Positions 12,181-23,690 of a DNA stretch of 64,000 bases are shown piece by piece (within the stretch, counting starts at the first letter, position 1; each line of letters begins with the position of its first letter). The notes beneath the pieces are model-generated. The model was not told where the DNA came from and did not search any database. It saw nothing but the letters and a program-made list of their open reading frames with translations. The translations under genes were made by a program, and so were the position numbers. The stretch comes from Hemerocallis citrina (lineage: Eukaryota; Streptophyta; Magnoliopsida; Asparagales; Asphodelaceae): contig CM030360.1 of NCBI GenBank assembly GCA_017893485.1, positions 146,196,516 through 146,260,515 of the forward strand. The letters run 5' to 3'.

Positions 12181-12675
12181 GATTCCGAACGCGTCGTTTG
12201 AGTGAATCTCAACGGTTGTAGGAACAATTCCGAATGGCGAACCACTTCTAGCCCGCTTAAGAGCGAACTTGCGAAGCGGAATCGAGCCAAGTTTTGGACT
12301 CCAAACTCGTCGTTTGAGTGAATTTCAACGGTTGTGGGAACAATTCTGAATGGCAAACCACTTCTAGTCCGCTTAAGAGCGAACTTGCGAAGGGGAATCG
12401 AGCCAAGTTTTGGACTCCGAACTCGTCGTTTGAGTGAATTTCAACGGTTATGGGAGCAATTCCGAATGGCGAACCACTTCTAGCCTGCTTAAGAGTGAAC
12501 TTGCGAAGCAGAATCGAGCCAAGTTTTGAACTCCGAACTCGACGTTTGAGTGAATTTCAACGGTTGTGGGAGCAATTCCAAATAACGAACCACTTCTAGC
12601 CCGCCTAAGAGCGAACTTGCGAAGCGGAATAGAGCCAAGTTTTGGACTCCGAACTCGTCGTTTGAGTAAGAGTGA
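12181..12675. repeat. 116-bp tandem repeat inside the gypsy element
   Basis: The marker gtttgagt recurs at 12196, 12312, 12428, 12544 and 12660, exactly 116 bp apart. Units contain caattc(c/t)gaatggcgaac, cttctagcccgc, gcgaacttgcgaag and gagccaagttttg. Copies are 90-95% alike by eye. Confidence 0.92.
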
Positions 12676-12850
12676 TTAAAGGCCTTTAAAAGAAAGATAA
12701 AAATAATTCACAAGGAAAATATAGGGAAAAAATATCTTTATTGATAACTACTAATCAGCTGCTTCTAAGTTACAAGTCGTTATTACAATGACAAAATAAA
12801 GAAGCAAAATACAAGTGAAAATATGGGAATGGCTCGACACTTGAAGTTAC

Positions 12851-15800
12851 TTAGAGAGGCGTTAAGGCGCTCTCTTGGTACTTCAGTAGGTGGTCGGCAT
12901 TCCAAGTCCTGGGTATCTCTCTGTCTTCAAGGTCTTCAAGACGGTACGTCCCGGGTCGAACTACCTTGGTGATCTTGTAGGGACCTTCCCAATTGGGGGC
13001 TAGCTTACTCTTTCGGCTGGGAAAGGAGATAGCTAGTTTTCTGAGGACCAAGTCCCCTTCCTTGAGATTGGTGGGACGGACCCTTTTGTTCTAGGCCTGC
13101 TCAATTCTTTTTCGGTAGTTTTGCTGGCGGATTGAAGCTCTTTCACGGAGCTCATCAACTAAGTCCAAATTTGCCCGAAGCTCTCTGGCATTCTGCATTT
13201 CTTCATAGGCCATAAGGCGAGGAGACGGTAGACCGACTTCCAAGGGGATCACAACTTCGGACCCATAGGTGAGATTAAATGGCGACTCACCTGTCGGGGT
13301 CCGTTTCGTAGTGCGGTAGTTCCACAGTACGTTGGGAAGCTGTTCCGCCCATAAGCCTTTGGCCGCCTTATCTAGCCTCTTCTTGATACCAGAGAGGATC
13401 TGCCGGTTGGCATTTTTCACTTGGCCATTTGATTGGGGATGGGAGACAGAGGAGAAGCGTTGCTGAATGGCGAGGTCTTCACACAGAGATCGGAATGCGG
13501 CCTCCGTAAACTGTGTTCCATTATCTGTTATTAGGACCCGAGGCACGCCGAACCTACAGATAACATTTTTCCAGAAGAACTACAGTACTTTGTTCTCTGT
13601 AATTGTAGCCAATGGTTCGGCCTCGATCCACTTGGAAAAAATAGTCGATTGCCACGACTAGGAACTTAAGCTGACCGGGAGCTGGTGGAAACGGGCCTAG
13701 CAAGTCCATCCCCCACATTGCGAAGGGAATCGAATTTGATAGAGATGTGAGTTGTGCTTGGGGTAGGCAACGAATGTTGGAGTACTACTGACAGGAGCTG
13801 CATTGTCGCACATGCTGTTCGACATCGCAAAGCAGGGTAGGCCAAAATATCCGTAATTCAACACTTTCCTGGCAAGGGATCTTGACCCTGAATGGGCTCC
13901 GCCTATTCCTTCGTGGAATTCTTGTAAGGCATAAGCGGCTTCTTCAAGGGAGAGGCATCTAAAGTAGGGTCGGCCATCTACTTGGGTGTAGGAGCATTTG
14001 TACAAGACTCCTTCAACAAGGGTGTACCGCTTCGCTCTCGTTCAGACTCGACGAGCTTCTTTAGGGTCTCCGGGGAGGAGCCCATCCATGAGGAATTCTA
14101 TCAAAGGTTTCATCCAGTTATCCTGAAGTTGGACGGGCAGTGACTCCATCGAGTTGGGGGCTTCTTCTTCTATGCTTGGTCTTAGGAGCACTTCAATCAG
14201 GACGGTTTGCTCGAGACCTTGAAGGGAGAAGGAGGCCAATTTTGAGAGGGCATCTGCTTGGAAATTTTCTTCTCTAGGGATTCGCTGGATCAGCACCTCT
14301 TCGAATGAAGCCATGAGACTCTGGACCTTGGCTAGGTACTTAGCCATTTGGTCGTCTCGCGCTTCGTACTCCGCTAAGACTTGATTCACAACTAGCTGCG
14401 AATCGCTTAATATTCAGAGACGTTGTGCCCCTGCCTTGTGAGCCATACCAAGGCCAGCTATAAGGGCTTCATACTCCCCTTCGTTGTTGGAGGCCTTAAA
14501 GTTGATGCGGAGGGAGTATTAGAGAACGAAGTCATCTAGGCCTGCCAGAATGACCCCGGCTCCGCTCCCTTCGGTGCAAGAGGACCCGTCTACGTATGTT
14601 GTCCAGATGGGGAGCCCGTTCGCTGCTTGACTGACCTCTGGGATGGTGCTTTCAATAATAAATTCAGCTAAGGCTTGAGCCTTGATTGCGGTCCGAAGCT
14701 GGTAAGATATGTCATGCTGACTCAGCTCGATCGACCATTTCATCAGATGGCCTGAGGTCTCGGGTTTGTGTAGAATTTGCTTAAGCGGCTGGTCGGTTAG
14801 AACGACCACCGAGTGGGATTGAAAATAAGGGCGGAGCTTCCTGGCTGCCATAACCAAGGCGTATGCTATCTTCTCTAATCTTGGATAGCGGAGCTCGGCA
14901 TCCCGAAGTACCTTGCTCACGTAATACATAGGCTTCTGAGCCTTGTCTTCCTCCCTCACTAGTACAGCGCTGAGGGTTTGCTCGGAGGCAGCTAGGTAGA
15001 GGTAGAGCGTTTCCTCGGGGATAGGCTTGCTGAGGAGAGGGGGATTGACCAGATAGGCCTTTAGCTGATCGAACGATTCTTGTTACTGTTGACCCCATTT
15101 GAAGCCCTTAGCCCCCCTGAGGGCCTTGAAGAAAGGGAGACACTTTTCTCCCGACTTGGACAGGAAGCGCCCTATGGCGGCGAGGCACCCCGTGAGCTTC
15201 TGAACCTTTTTCACACTTGTAGGGGGTGCCATGTCCAGTATGGCTTTGATCTTCTCGGGGTTGGCTTCGATTCCTCTTTGGCTGACCATGAAGCCTAGGA
15301 ACTTTTCCGACGAGACTCCGAACGCACACTTGTTCGGGTTGAGCCTCATATCATGCTTCCTCAACACATCGAATGCTTCTTAGAGATCGGCAACATGGTC
15401 GGCCCCACGGATGCTTTTAACTAGCATATCATCAACATAAACTTCCATGTTGGGCCAATCTGATTTTGGAAGACTTTATTGACTAGGCCCTGGTAGGTGG
15501 CACCGGCATTTTTCAGCCCGAAGGGCATTACCCTGTAGAAATAGAGCCCTCGATCGGTGACGAAGGAGGTCTTTGGGATAATTTGATTGTATCCGGAGAA
15601 GGCATCCATAAATCTCATCAGTTCATGGCCCGAAGTAGCGTCGATTAGGGTGTCGATGCTAGGGAGAGGGAAAGGATCCTTCGGGCATGCTTTGTTTTGG
15701 TCCGTGAAGTCGATGCAAATTCTCCAGCTCCCGTTGGCCTTCTTAACCATAACAATATTGGAGAGCCATTCGGGATAGTTGACTTCTTGTATGAATCGGG

Positions 15801-16742
15801 CCTTGAGGAGCTTGTCCACTTCTTCCTTTATAGCTTGCTGGCGCTCAAGGGCGAATTTGCGCCTCTTCTGTTGGACCGGTTTGGACCCCGGAGCAACGCT
15901 TAGGTGGTGGATGAGGAGTTCCTCAGAAATTCCTGGCATATCGGCAGCCGACCAGGCGAAGAGGTCATAGTTCTTCCTGATGCATTGGACTATGTCAGAA
16001 CATAGGGCAGATGGGAGGGTCTTGCTGATAAAGAACTTGCGGTTCGGATCTTGCTCAGAAAAGAGCACTTCCTCCAGCTCATCTACCAGTTCAGACATAG
16101 GTTGGGCGTTCCCCTGGGGAATCTCGAGGGTCTCGAGGGAGAGGACAGGACCCCCGATGGAGGTCATGTAACACTTGAGGGCCATCTCTTGACTACCTCT
16201 TTCTTCCCCTACACCTGACTTTGTGGGGAACTTCATCTAAAGATGATAAGCCGACGGACGGCCTCTAAAGTAGCTAGGCCGGGTTGGCCTAGATTCACAT
16301 TGTAAGTAGCTGGGATGTCGACAACCATAAAATTCATCGGCTCTGTCTGGGTAGTAAGAGTTTTGCCAGCGGTTACGTCGAGGGTGATCACCCCTTCGAT
16401 AGTCACTGGCACTCCCGTGAACCCATGGAGCGTGTAGCCGGCGGGCTTGAGCCTGTCCCGTGATAACTTGAGTCCTCGGAAAGGCGCCAGGAAGAGGATG
16501 TTAATGGATCTACCATTGTCCACCAGAATCCTCTCCACTTTAAAATTTGCCATATGGAGATTGATCACTAGTGCGTCATAATAGGGTGTTCGGACTCCTT
16601 CCAGGTCTTCATCTGAGAAACTGACCGGGACTCCGAGGCCGTTGGGAGGGGGTATGCCATGAACTGAATTGACTTCTCGTATGAAAGCCTTTCGGGAAGA
16701 GTTGGAGGTTCCTCCCATGGGACCTCCATGAATGAGATGCAA
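12851..16742 (-). pseudogene. pol: gypsy pol polyprotein (PR-RT-RNaseH-aRNH-INT), broken
   Basis: Order on the minus strand. The protease (16742-16233) has ILVDNGRS where the family has D-(T/S)-G, so the active-site triad is altered. Reverse transcriptase (16236-15083) shows WRICIDFTDQNKACPKD and VMPFGLKNAGATYQ, with YVDD at 15428-15439 in a shifted frame. The RT-linked RNase H is around 14959-14800 and a second RNase H-like domain (IWTTYVDGSS, GSGAGVIL) is near 14580-14610. Integrase (14005-13091) has LITDNGTQF but NGQVK, where the third catalytic residue is normally Glu. The C-terminal chromodomain-free tail ends TWNADHLLKYQ. Frame breaks occur near 16240, 15460, 15080 and 14400-14520, and there are stops near 15380, 14040 and 13090. 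It is non-functional and supports the Tat lineage. Confidence 0.92.
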
Positions 16743-18610
16743 GATGCGTTCCTCTTCAAACTCGGGAGTCTCGTCACGCCTTTCGGGACGCTTATTAGCC
16801 CCCCGGGGGGAGGAGGAAGACCAACTCGGTCCTTTCTCACAAACTTAGACAGCTGCCCTCTCTGGATGAGGGCCTCAATTTCATTCTTCAGGGCCTGACA
16901 GTCGTTGGTGTCGTGGCCGTGGTCTCGATGATATCGGCACCACTTTTCCTTGTCCCTCTTCTTGTCGGGAGTATTCATCTTCGGGGCAGGAGGCAGAACT
17001 CTTTCCTTCTCGACCTCCATGAGAATGGTAGAAATGTTGGCATTAAGAGGGGTAAACTTCTCAAATCTAGGAGGCGAGCGGCGCTGGCCCCCATTATCCT
17101 TTTGGAGCTTCTTAGCTCCCTCTTCTTTAGCTGCCTTTTTCTTGGTCCCGAAGGAAGACCCCTCAAAAGTGGGGCGATGTTCAGCTTCCTCTGCCCGGAT
17201 ATACTTCTCGCTTCTGAGAAGAAGGTCGGAGAAGTTTTGTGGGGGCTTCTTGGCTAAGGAGGACCGAAGGCTTGAGTTGAGGACGTTCGACTGGAAGGCT
17301 GCAGCGGTGGCCGATTGGTCGAGGGAGGCAATGGACCTAGCTTCCGCGGTAAACCGCTTCACATAATCTCTTAGCTTCTCACCCTTCTTCTGACTGAGGT
17401 AGAGTAGCGAAATACTAGTCTTCTCGGTACGGCGGCTACTCACGAAGTGGGTGACGAAGAGGGTTCCAAATTGTTTAAAGGAGAATATGGAGGATGTGGC
17501 AAGACGAAAGTACCATTCTCGGGCCGGACCCTTGAGAGTAGCTGGGAAGGTTTTGCACAGTAGAGCATCAGAAGCTTGGTGGATCAACATGAGGGTCTTG
17601 AAGCTCTCGATGTGGTCCACGGGGTCTGACTCCCCAGAGTAAGTCTCAAACTACGGGGGCTTGAAGCCTATTGGAACGGGCGCCTCCATAATTGTTCGAG
17701 AGAAGGGAGGTCGGCTTGGACAGAGGGTCCTTCCTCTCAGCTCTTCTTCTTTATCCAGTTGGCCGAGGCGCCTCTCCATATCGTGGAGACGACGGTAGAT
17801 TGCATCGTCCCTTCGACGGTAGCCAAGCGAGTCTCTGGACTCATCTTCATAAGAAGGGGATCGCGGAGTTCGGCGATGGTAGCTAGGGGAATGTCGAGGA
17901 CTGTGATGGCAGCGACTGGGAGCTTGAGGAGGGGTTAAGGACCGATGGCGAGGACTTTGGACCGGAAGAGGAGTGGGGATCCTCTGAACATTGTTGTTGT
18001 TCGGCCGGAGGTTGAGGGCCTGCAGGATTGTAGCCTGGAACTCTTGGAATTCGGCTCGGGTGATAGGTCTGTTATCGTCCCTCGGGGGCTGCCGACCAGT
18101 GGGAGAACGATGTCTTCTTTGATGGTACTCAGGGGACTCTCTTTGCCCCCTGCGAGGAGGGGACCTCTTGTGGTCACGGCGACAAGGAGATCGCTCATTT
18201 GGACGTTTCGGGCGTGAGGCTTCCTCAAGAGCCCGCCTTTCATTCAAATGGTGGCGAAGGTCCTCTTCTTTCTGCCGGTTGAGGAGGGTATTGCGGAGGT
18301 CTTCGAAAGGTCGAGGGTTGTGAGATGCCATTGAATCAGTAGAAGGGTTGTGTATGGAGATGCAGTCTCGATGAGGAGGTTGCTTCTGAGGGTTGGGATG
18401 AGAGGCCCCTGCGCTGGCATTCTAGGGCCCGAGTGGAGCCCTTTGGGATTGAAGGTTCTGAAGAGGAGGTTGCTCCTGCTGCAGGGGCTGATCAGGCTGG
18501 GGAGGGAGTTGCTCCTGCTGCTGGACGGTTTGGAGGGGGATCTCCTGTTGTGGTTGAGGATGAGTGGGTCCACGGTTGGACCCTTTGGATCTCAGTTTTT
18601 GGGGAGGCAT
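16568..18610 (-). pseudogene. gag: gypsy gag, broken by two in-frame stops
   Basis: One continuous frame runs from ATG 18610 (MPPQKLRS..., Gln/Pro-rich) to 16568. It has in-frame TAG codons at 18422-18424 and 17651-17653; a shorter start at 18331 (MASHNPRP) is also possible. After a basic Arg/Ser-rich part comes the retrotransposon gag domain (VDHIESFKTLMLIHQASDA, GPAREWYFRL, RDYVKRFTAEA). Then comes a Tat-type metal-binding motif CRYHRDHGHDTNDC with LKNEIEALIQRG. The frame ends in the region overlapping the protease, which is in another frame from 16742, so a frame change lies near 16745-16790. Gag would form the cytoplasmic particle; this copy cannot. Confidence 0.9.
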
Positions 18611-18660
18611 GGCTGGAGGTGATCTTAACCAAGGGAAGAGGAAGGATTGCTATTCGTGGG

Positions 18661-18681
18661 TTCCCACAGACGGCGCCAATC
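18661..18681 (-). promoter_or_regulatory. Primer-binding site
   Basis: Three bases inside the 5' LTR on the minus strand is TGGCGCCGTCTGTGGGAA. TGGCGCC pairs with a tRNA ending GGCGCCA. This type of site is common in Tat and Athila elements; I did not assign the tRNA. Confidence 0.8.
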
Positions 18682-19245
18682 TGTTACCGCTAAATCTGGT
18701 GTAGGGGCAAACAGATAGAATTTGTGGATTCTTTGGAAAGCTGAATAGTCAAACCTGAAACCTTTCCGTTAGAGTTTGACCGTGATGTCCCGCCGTTAAC
18801 CTGCAAAAAGTGCGAAACACCAGGGATGATCCCGGTGACGCACCCTCCGACGCTCAAGTTAGTAATCAGAAAGATTATGAATGAGCTTTTACTGGCAAAA
18901 GATTGATTACTTGTTAATGGTGGGGGTTGGGGGGTATTTATAGCCACCATAGGGACCAGTTTCGGGATAAGATCCCTAATTCCCAGTGAAAGGATAGGGC
19001 GAATCAGGGCCGCTGATTATGTATAACTATAAACCCTAATTCTACCCTGCTGGACCGGGTTCCTTGCGGGTTGGGACCCGCACCCAGTTGAGATGGCTCC
19101 GTTCGTGGGTTATTGGGTTTTTGGAGAAAAGACCCAGTACCCCTTTCAAACCCGTTTGTAGGTAAAATTACCGTTTTACCCCTGAGCTTTAAGATTCGTG
19201 CCCGATTTGGATGGTTCCGATTTAACCCTATTTTTAGCCATATTA
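18682..19245 (-). repeat. 5' LTR of the gypsy element
   Basis: Aligns end to end with 5798-6361. It starts TGTTACCGC and ends ATATTA instead of ATATCA, so the canonical CA terminus (TG on the sense strand) has mutated. Confidence 0.92.
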
Positions 19246-19425
19246 GGATGCTTTGAAGAGTATCATCTATAATTCCGAATATAAAATGATTTCGAAGAGA
19301 CATAGAAATTATTATTTTTGCAATACGAAGTTGAGAATAACAAATGGTTAACCAATTTATTTGAAATTCATGAGAAATGGGCCCCCGTCTATGCAAAAGA
19401 GTCATTTTGGGCCGGCATGTTGAGT
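19246..19425 (+). pseudogene. FAR1-type transposase remnant, continuation after the gypsy element
   Basis: The frame interrupted at 5797 resumes here (ttgaagagtatcatctat). Farther on, 19338-19405 reads LFEIHEKWAPVYAKESF then WAGML, the conserved segment that follows the DDE region in FAR1-type transposases. One frame change lies between. Homology ends near 19425, where the palindromic AACCCG repeats begin. The SWIM zinc-finger part was not found anywhere in the window, so the 3' end is lost. Confidence 0.8.
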
Positions 19426-20008
19426 AACCTAACCCGCTATTAAAAACAACGGGTTGAGCTCACTTAACCCGTTATCGCCAATAGGGGGTTAAGTATAAAA
19501 ATTCCAACATAGACTTCAATTTTGAAAACAAATTTGATCAAATTCCTCTTCTACCTAACCCGCTATTAATGATAACAGGTTAAGTTGAAGAATTCTAACA
19601 GAGAATTTGAAATTAGTAAAAAAAAAAAAAATTGTAAAACCTAAATTGTTATTAGCGATAACAGGTTAAGTTAAATAAACTCGTTATCGCCAATAACGGG
19701 TTAAGTTGAATAATTCTAACATGGAACTTGAAATTCTCCAAAACTATCCTAAAAACTAACCGTAATTGGCGGTAACGGGTTAATTTTAATAAACATGTTA
19801 TTGCCAATAATGGGTTAAGTTGAATAATTTTAACAGAGAATTTGAAATTTTTCAAAAATTTTCCTAAAACCTAACCCGTGATTGTGGTGCCGTGGTGGTA
19901 ACTAGTAGAGTTAAATTAATATGTTATTTCCAACAATGGGTTAAGTTAGACAATTCTAACATAAAACTTGAAATTCTCCACAAAAAATTAGTAAAGCTTA
20001 ACCCATTA
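19426..20008. repeat. Array of palindromic AACCCGTTAT repeats, left block
   Basis: Units of about 115-125 bp carry inverted pairs such as ttaacccgttatcgcc / ataacgggttaagttga. The marker gggttaagtt(g/a) recurs near 19577, 19699, 19811 and 19938. The spacers contain tctaaca..gaacttgaaattc. The Helitron at 20009 inserted into this array, which resumes at 21524. Confidence 0.8.
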
Positions 20009-21523
20009 TCTATATAATAAAACACAAAGAAAAGCTATCAAGTGGCTTTCCTTCATAGTAAGGGAATCAATGGTCCAGATCTAAGCTTTCAAAATACATC
20101 CCCCCCCCCCCCCAAACAACTCCTTTATTTATTTAATTATCTCTCTCTCTCTTTCTCTTTCATATTCAGATCAGTATGCTCTCTCTATTCCCCAAACAAG
20201 AGAACTCAAATTTCTATCTCTCTCTCCCCCCTAGGGTTTTTAAGCCGCTAACTCCAAATCCCTAAAACCATTTTCTTAAACATTTGCTTTCATTCCATTG
20301 GCGAAGCCTCCATCATCCTCTCAAGTGAGAATCTCAAAGCAAATCTGAATCCAAATCCAGCTTTGAACCCCAATTAAGAGGTCGTCACCGATATCTGATC
20401 CGCTGATGATTCCATTTCGGCGATTCCCTTCCACCGAATCGAGAGCTTGTACGTGCGATGCGGCAACTCTAATTTCATCTCATTAACCGAATTCTCATTC
20501 TAATTTTTAATTTTGTGTGTGTGGGAGATTACTCAGTTTTTTGCTGACTCTAATTTTGCGTGTGCATGGAATCTAAGTTCAGAAAGGTATGATTGTTTTA
20601 TTTTTGGGTTTAAAAATTTTAAATTTGATGATTTATTTGATGAGTTTTTTATTGGTTTTGATTTAAGGTGTACGCAAGTGAGAGATGGATTATTTGGTGG
20701 CCTCAATTTGGACTTCCAAACCATAGCAAGACGGTAAGCTAACCAGCAACCTAAAATAACTTGGCAAATATGCAACATTAATTTCTTTACTACAAGAGAA
20801 TATACTATTGTGAAGTGCTCCCTTCACTAGTTATTAGAAACCAAGGATAACATAACATATAAGAACTTTTAGTGTATGTTTGGATATATAGGATTGGGAT
20901 GACTGGAGTTTACCAGTGAAGTGTGCAAACTCTCCACTCAAGAAAGACAGCTAAAGTAAATTTGTTATTGATCCATTTTGATTTTTTTTAATAAAGGTGC
21001 AATAAGGAGACAAAGTGGAGATAAAAGAAATGATTAGCTTTGTTTAGAGTTTTGAGAACTTTATGTATTACATTTTGGTTGAAATAATAATAAGAGGTAT
21101 TTCAATTGCAAATTAAGTCTCAAAAAAACAAATATTTAGATTATTGGTATTGTAGATATCTTCACACTTGCACTTGGGTTACCATTTTATTTAGACATGC
21201 TCATAGTGGTTATGGGATTAGAGTAAGCTCTATAAAACCTATTTGATCATGTCCTTGCATAACTATTACAAGCATCTAAAAGTAATGCTGAAGTTGAAAA
21301 AGACTCTATGCAATATTTCTAACAAACTATATGCATTTCAGGTAAGTTCAAGCTAATGATCAAGAAGGCGATGGTTTAGCTTAAAGGTAGATATGCTGCT
21401 TCCTCATATAATATGTTTCCTGCTTCAATTAATTTGTTGGACCTCTAAAACTATTTTATATAATCAAACCAAGTGTACCGTTCCGAAGACGTGCCATAGG
21501 CATGTGTCAACGGGCAAACCTAG
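20009..21523 (+). mobile_element. Non-autonomous Helitron, copy 2 (long, with gene-like insert)
   Basis: Starts TCTATATAATAAAACACAAA at 20009 after A. It ends with the gaagacgtgccataggc block, tcaacgggcaaac and CTAG at 21520-21523, followed by T. It is 1515 bp, against about 500-550 bp for the other two copies. The extra interior 20230-21470 includes ctagggttt, a pyrimidine-rich leader-like stretch and several GT/AG-like junctions. It looks like a captured 5' gene segment, but I cannot name a protein in it. No Rep/helicase is present. Confidence 0.8.
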
Positions 21524-21603
21524 TTGGTTATAATGGGTTAAGTTTAATAAACTGGTTATCACCATTAGCAGCTTACATAGAAGATTTCCATCATGCCTTT
21601 TGT

Positions 21604-21634
<31 letters not shown>

Positions 21635-23260
21635 GTGCCTTAATGAAGAGGGTGAATCGAGATGATTTTTTTTCAATTAAATACCAACATAAGTTACCAA
21701 GCTGAGAACTGTCACCTCCATATATCTTCAATGTGATTTTATCATATAACTCGTTACATTGAAATTTTCCATCAAATAACCCTAACCCTTATCCCTAATC
21801 ATAGACTAACCCATAACCCTAACCATTATCCCTAATCCTAGCAACTAACCTGTAACCTTAACCCTTATCCCCAACCCTAGCAACTAATTCCTAACCCTAA
21901 CCCTTGCATATTAGCTTTGATTATATGATTGCTTTATTTTTTATTTTTAGATTTTTTTAAAATAAAAAAAATCTTTGTTTGTTTTTTAGAACTTGACATT
22001 TTAATTTTTTTAAAATTTTCTTATTATTTTTTTTAATCTTCCTTGTTTTTTTAGAACTTGACATTTTAATTTTAAATATTTTTTATTTTTTTTTAGTTTT
22101 CTTATTTTTCAAAAAAATTTATTAAATTTTTTTCGAAGTTTTATTTTTGATTATTGTTATTTTTTAAAAAAAAATTTGAAATATTATATTCTTCACTTTT
22201 TTTCTAAAGTTTTATGTTTAACTTTTAAAATAATGTCTTTTTTCAATTTTTTATTTATTTCACTTTTAAATTCTAGGAACATGAAGCAGTATTAAAAAAT
22301 TAATAATTATTAAAAAAAAATCTTACTATTGTTAGGTTCTAATCCTAACTCTAACTCTAACCCTATAACCCTAGTCCTAGCTCTAACCCCTATCTCTAAC
22401 CCTCTTACCCTTGCCCTACCCATCACATTGACCCTCTAACTGTTAAACTCTTAAACTGGAATCAATGTATATGGAGAATGATGACACAATACATAATCTT
22501 CAAATGTGGATTTTATACCTCAATTTGTATGAATATTTTATTATATTTTTGGATTTTTGAATTAATTTTTATTTATTTCAATGACAACGTGTACTTCCTT
22601 ACATGTAGATGGTTATGTTAGATCAGGATGACAACACCCTCAGCATTTTGTGGATTTTGATTCAAAAATATATATATATTTCTCCACCCTCTTTATAAAC
22701 ACCCACCCCCCCCCCCCCCCCCCGCGCTGCCAAAAAAAACCCTTAACTTACAAATGGCAAGTTCAAGAGATTTTGAAAATAAGATCAACCCCACCTAACC
22801 CGTTATTGGAGATAACGGGTTACGTTCAATTAACCCGTTATCTCCAATAGCATGCTAGGTTGAAGAGATTTTTTGAAGAAAATCTGGTACTTTGTAAAAC
22901 TCCTTCAACCAAACACGTTATTGGAGATAACGGGTTAAGTGAACTTAACCCGTCACCCTCAATAGCGGGTTAGGTTGAAGATATTTTTTTAAAGAAATTC
23001 AGATTCTCGATATCAATTCTTTAACTTAAACTCGTCATTGGAGATAACAAGTTAGGTTAACTTAACGAGTTATCCCAACAGCGGGTTAAGTTGAAGAGAT
23101 TCTTTGAATAAAATCTAGTTTTCTGTTTGATTTCTTCAACATAACTCATTATTGGCAGTAACGGGTTAAGTGCATTTAACCCAGTTAGGTGCACTTAACT
23201 CAATTAAGTAGATTTAACCCATCATCGTCAATAACGGGTTAAGTTGAGTAATCTGGCTCA
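21524..23260. repeat. AACCCGTTAT repeats, right block, with telomere-like and T-rich sequence
   Basis: The array resumes at 21524 (tataatgggttaagttt). It is interrupted by (TG)n-G(n) at 21601-21636, degenerate telomere-like CCCTAA runs at 21778-21905 and 22335-22445, T/A-rich DNA between them, and a C-run at 22704-22723. From 22795 to 23250 four units of about 115 bp again carry inverted ttaacccgttat / ataacgggttaa pairs. No gene was seen. Confidence 0.7.
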
Positions 23261-23690
23261 AAAATTTCAAACTCACAACAACAATATGCTGCATACAAAA
23301 ATCTCGTCCATTTTTTAAATTTTATCTTTCTCACAACAACATCAAGTTCACCAGTATGAAGTTCATCAACAAAATTTCATTCACACAACACGAAAAATTT
23401 CATTCACACAATACATAAATACATAAACTTCAAGAAACCAAAATATCAACATAAACTATTCACTTAACTAATCATTATCTCAACATAGACATATATTAAA
23501 CAAGTACATAAGCTTCAAATTTGAACAAAATCAAACTTCTTGTGAAATACATACATTTCAAGTTCACTAAAAAATTACATACATAGCTTCTAAGTCACAC
23601 ACCCTGCACCGTCTTCCTCGCTTAACTTTCAATCTACTAAAAAATTGATATGGTTAGGAAAGAAGATGTATTAGTCATTTAAGAAATGAA
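23261..23690. other. AT-rich stretch with no recognised feature
   Basis: I see no coding potential, repeat or element boundary here beyond short A-rich and caca-rich runs. It lies inside MULE-A, just downstream of the PMD remnant. Confidence 0.4.

Larger units (their letters stand above)
5798..19245 (-). mobile_element. Tat-lineage Ty3/gypsy LTR retrotransposon with opposite-strand genes
   Basis: Two direct LTRs of exactly 564 bp bound the element. The 5' LTR is at 18682-19245 and the 3' LTR at 5798-6361, because gag-pol reads on the minus strand. A primer site follows the 5' LTR and a purine tract precedes the 3' LTR. The flanking 5-mers are TGATG (5793-5797) and GGATG (19246-19250), one mismatch apart. 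The host transposase frame continues across the junction. A second RNase H-like domain in pol, the gag CHHC-like motif and extra genes on the opposite strand between integrase and the 3' LTR are typical of the Tat lineage. My hand count gives about 40 LTR differences in 564 (about 7%), mostly transitions, so the insertion is a few million years old under usual plant rates. Every gene is damaged. Confidence 0.9.

Noticed and set aside
21778..22445. Internal telomere
   Set aside because: The CCCTAA-like runs are short and degenerate; at most interstitial telomere-like sequence.
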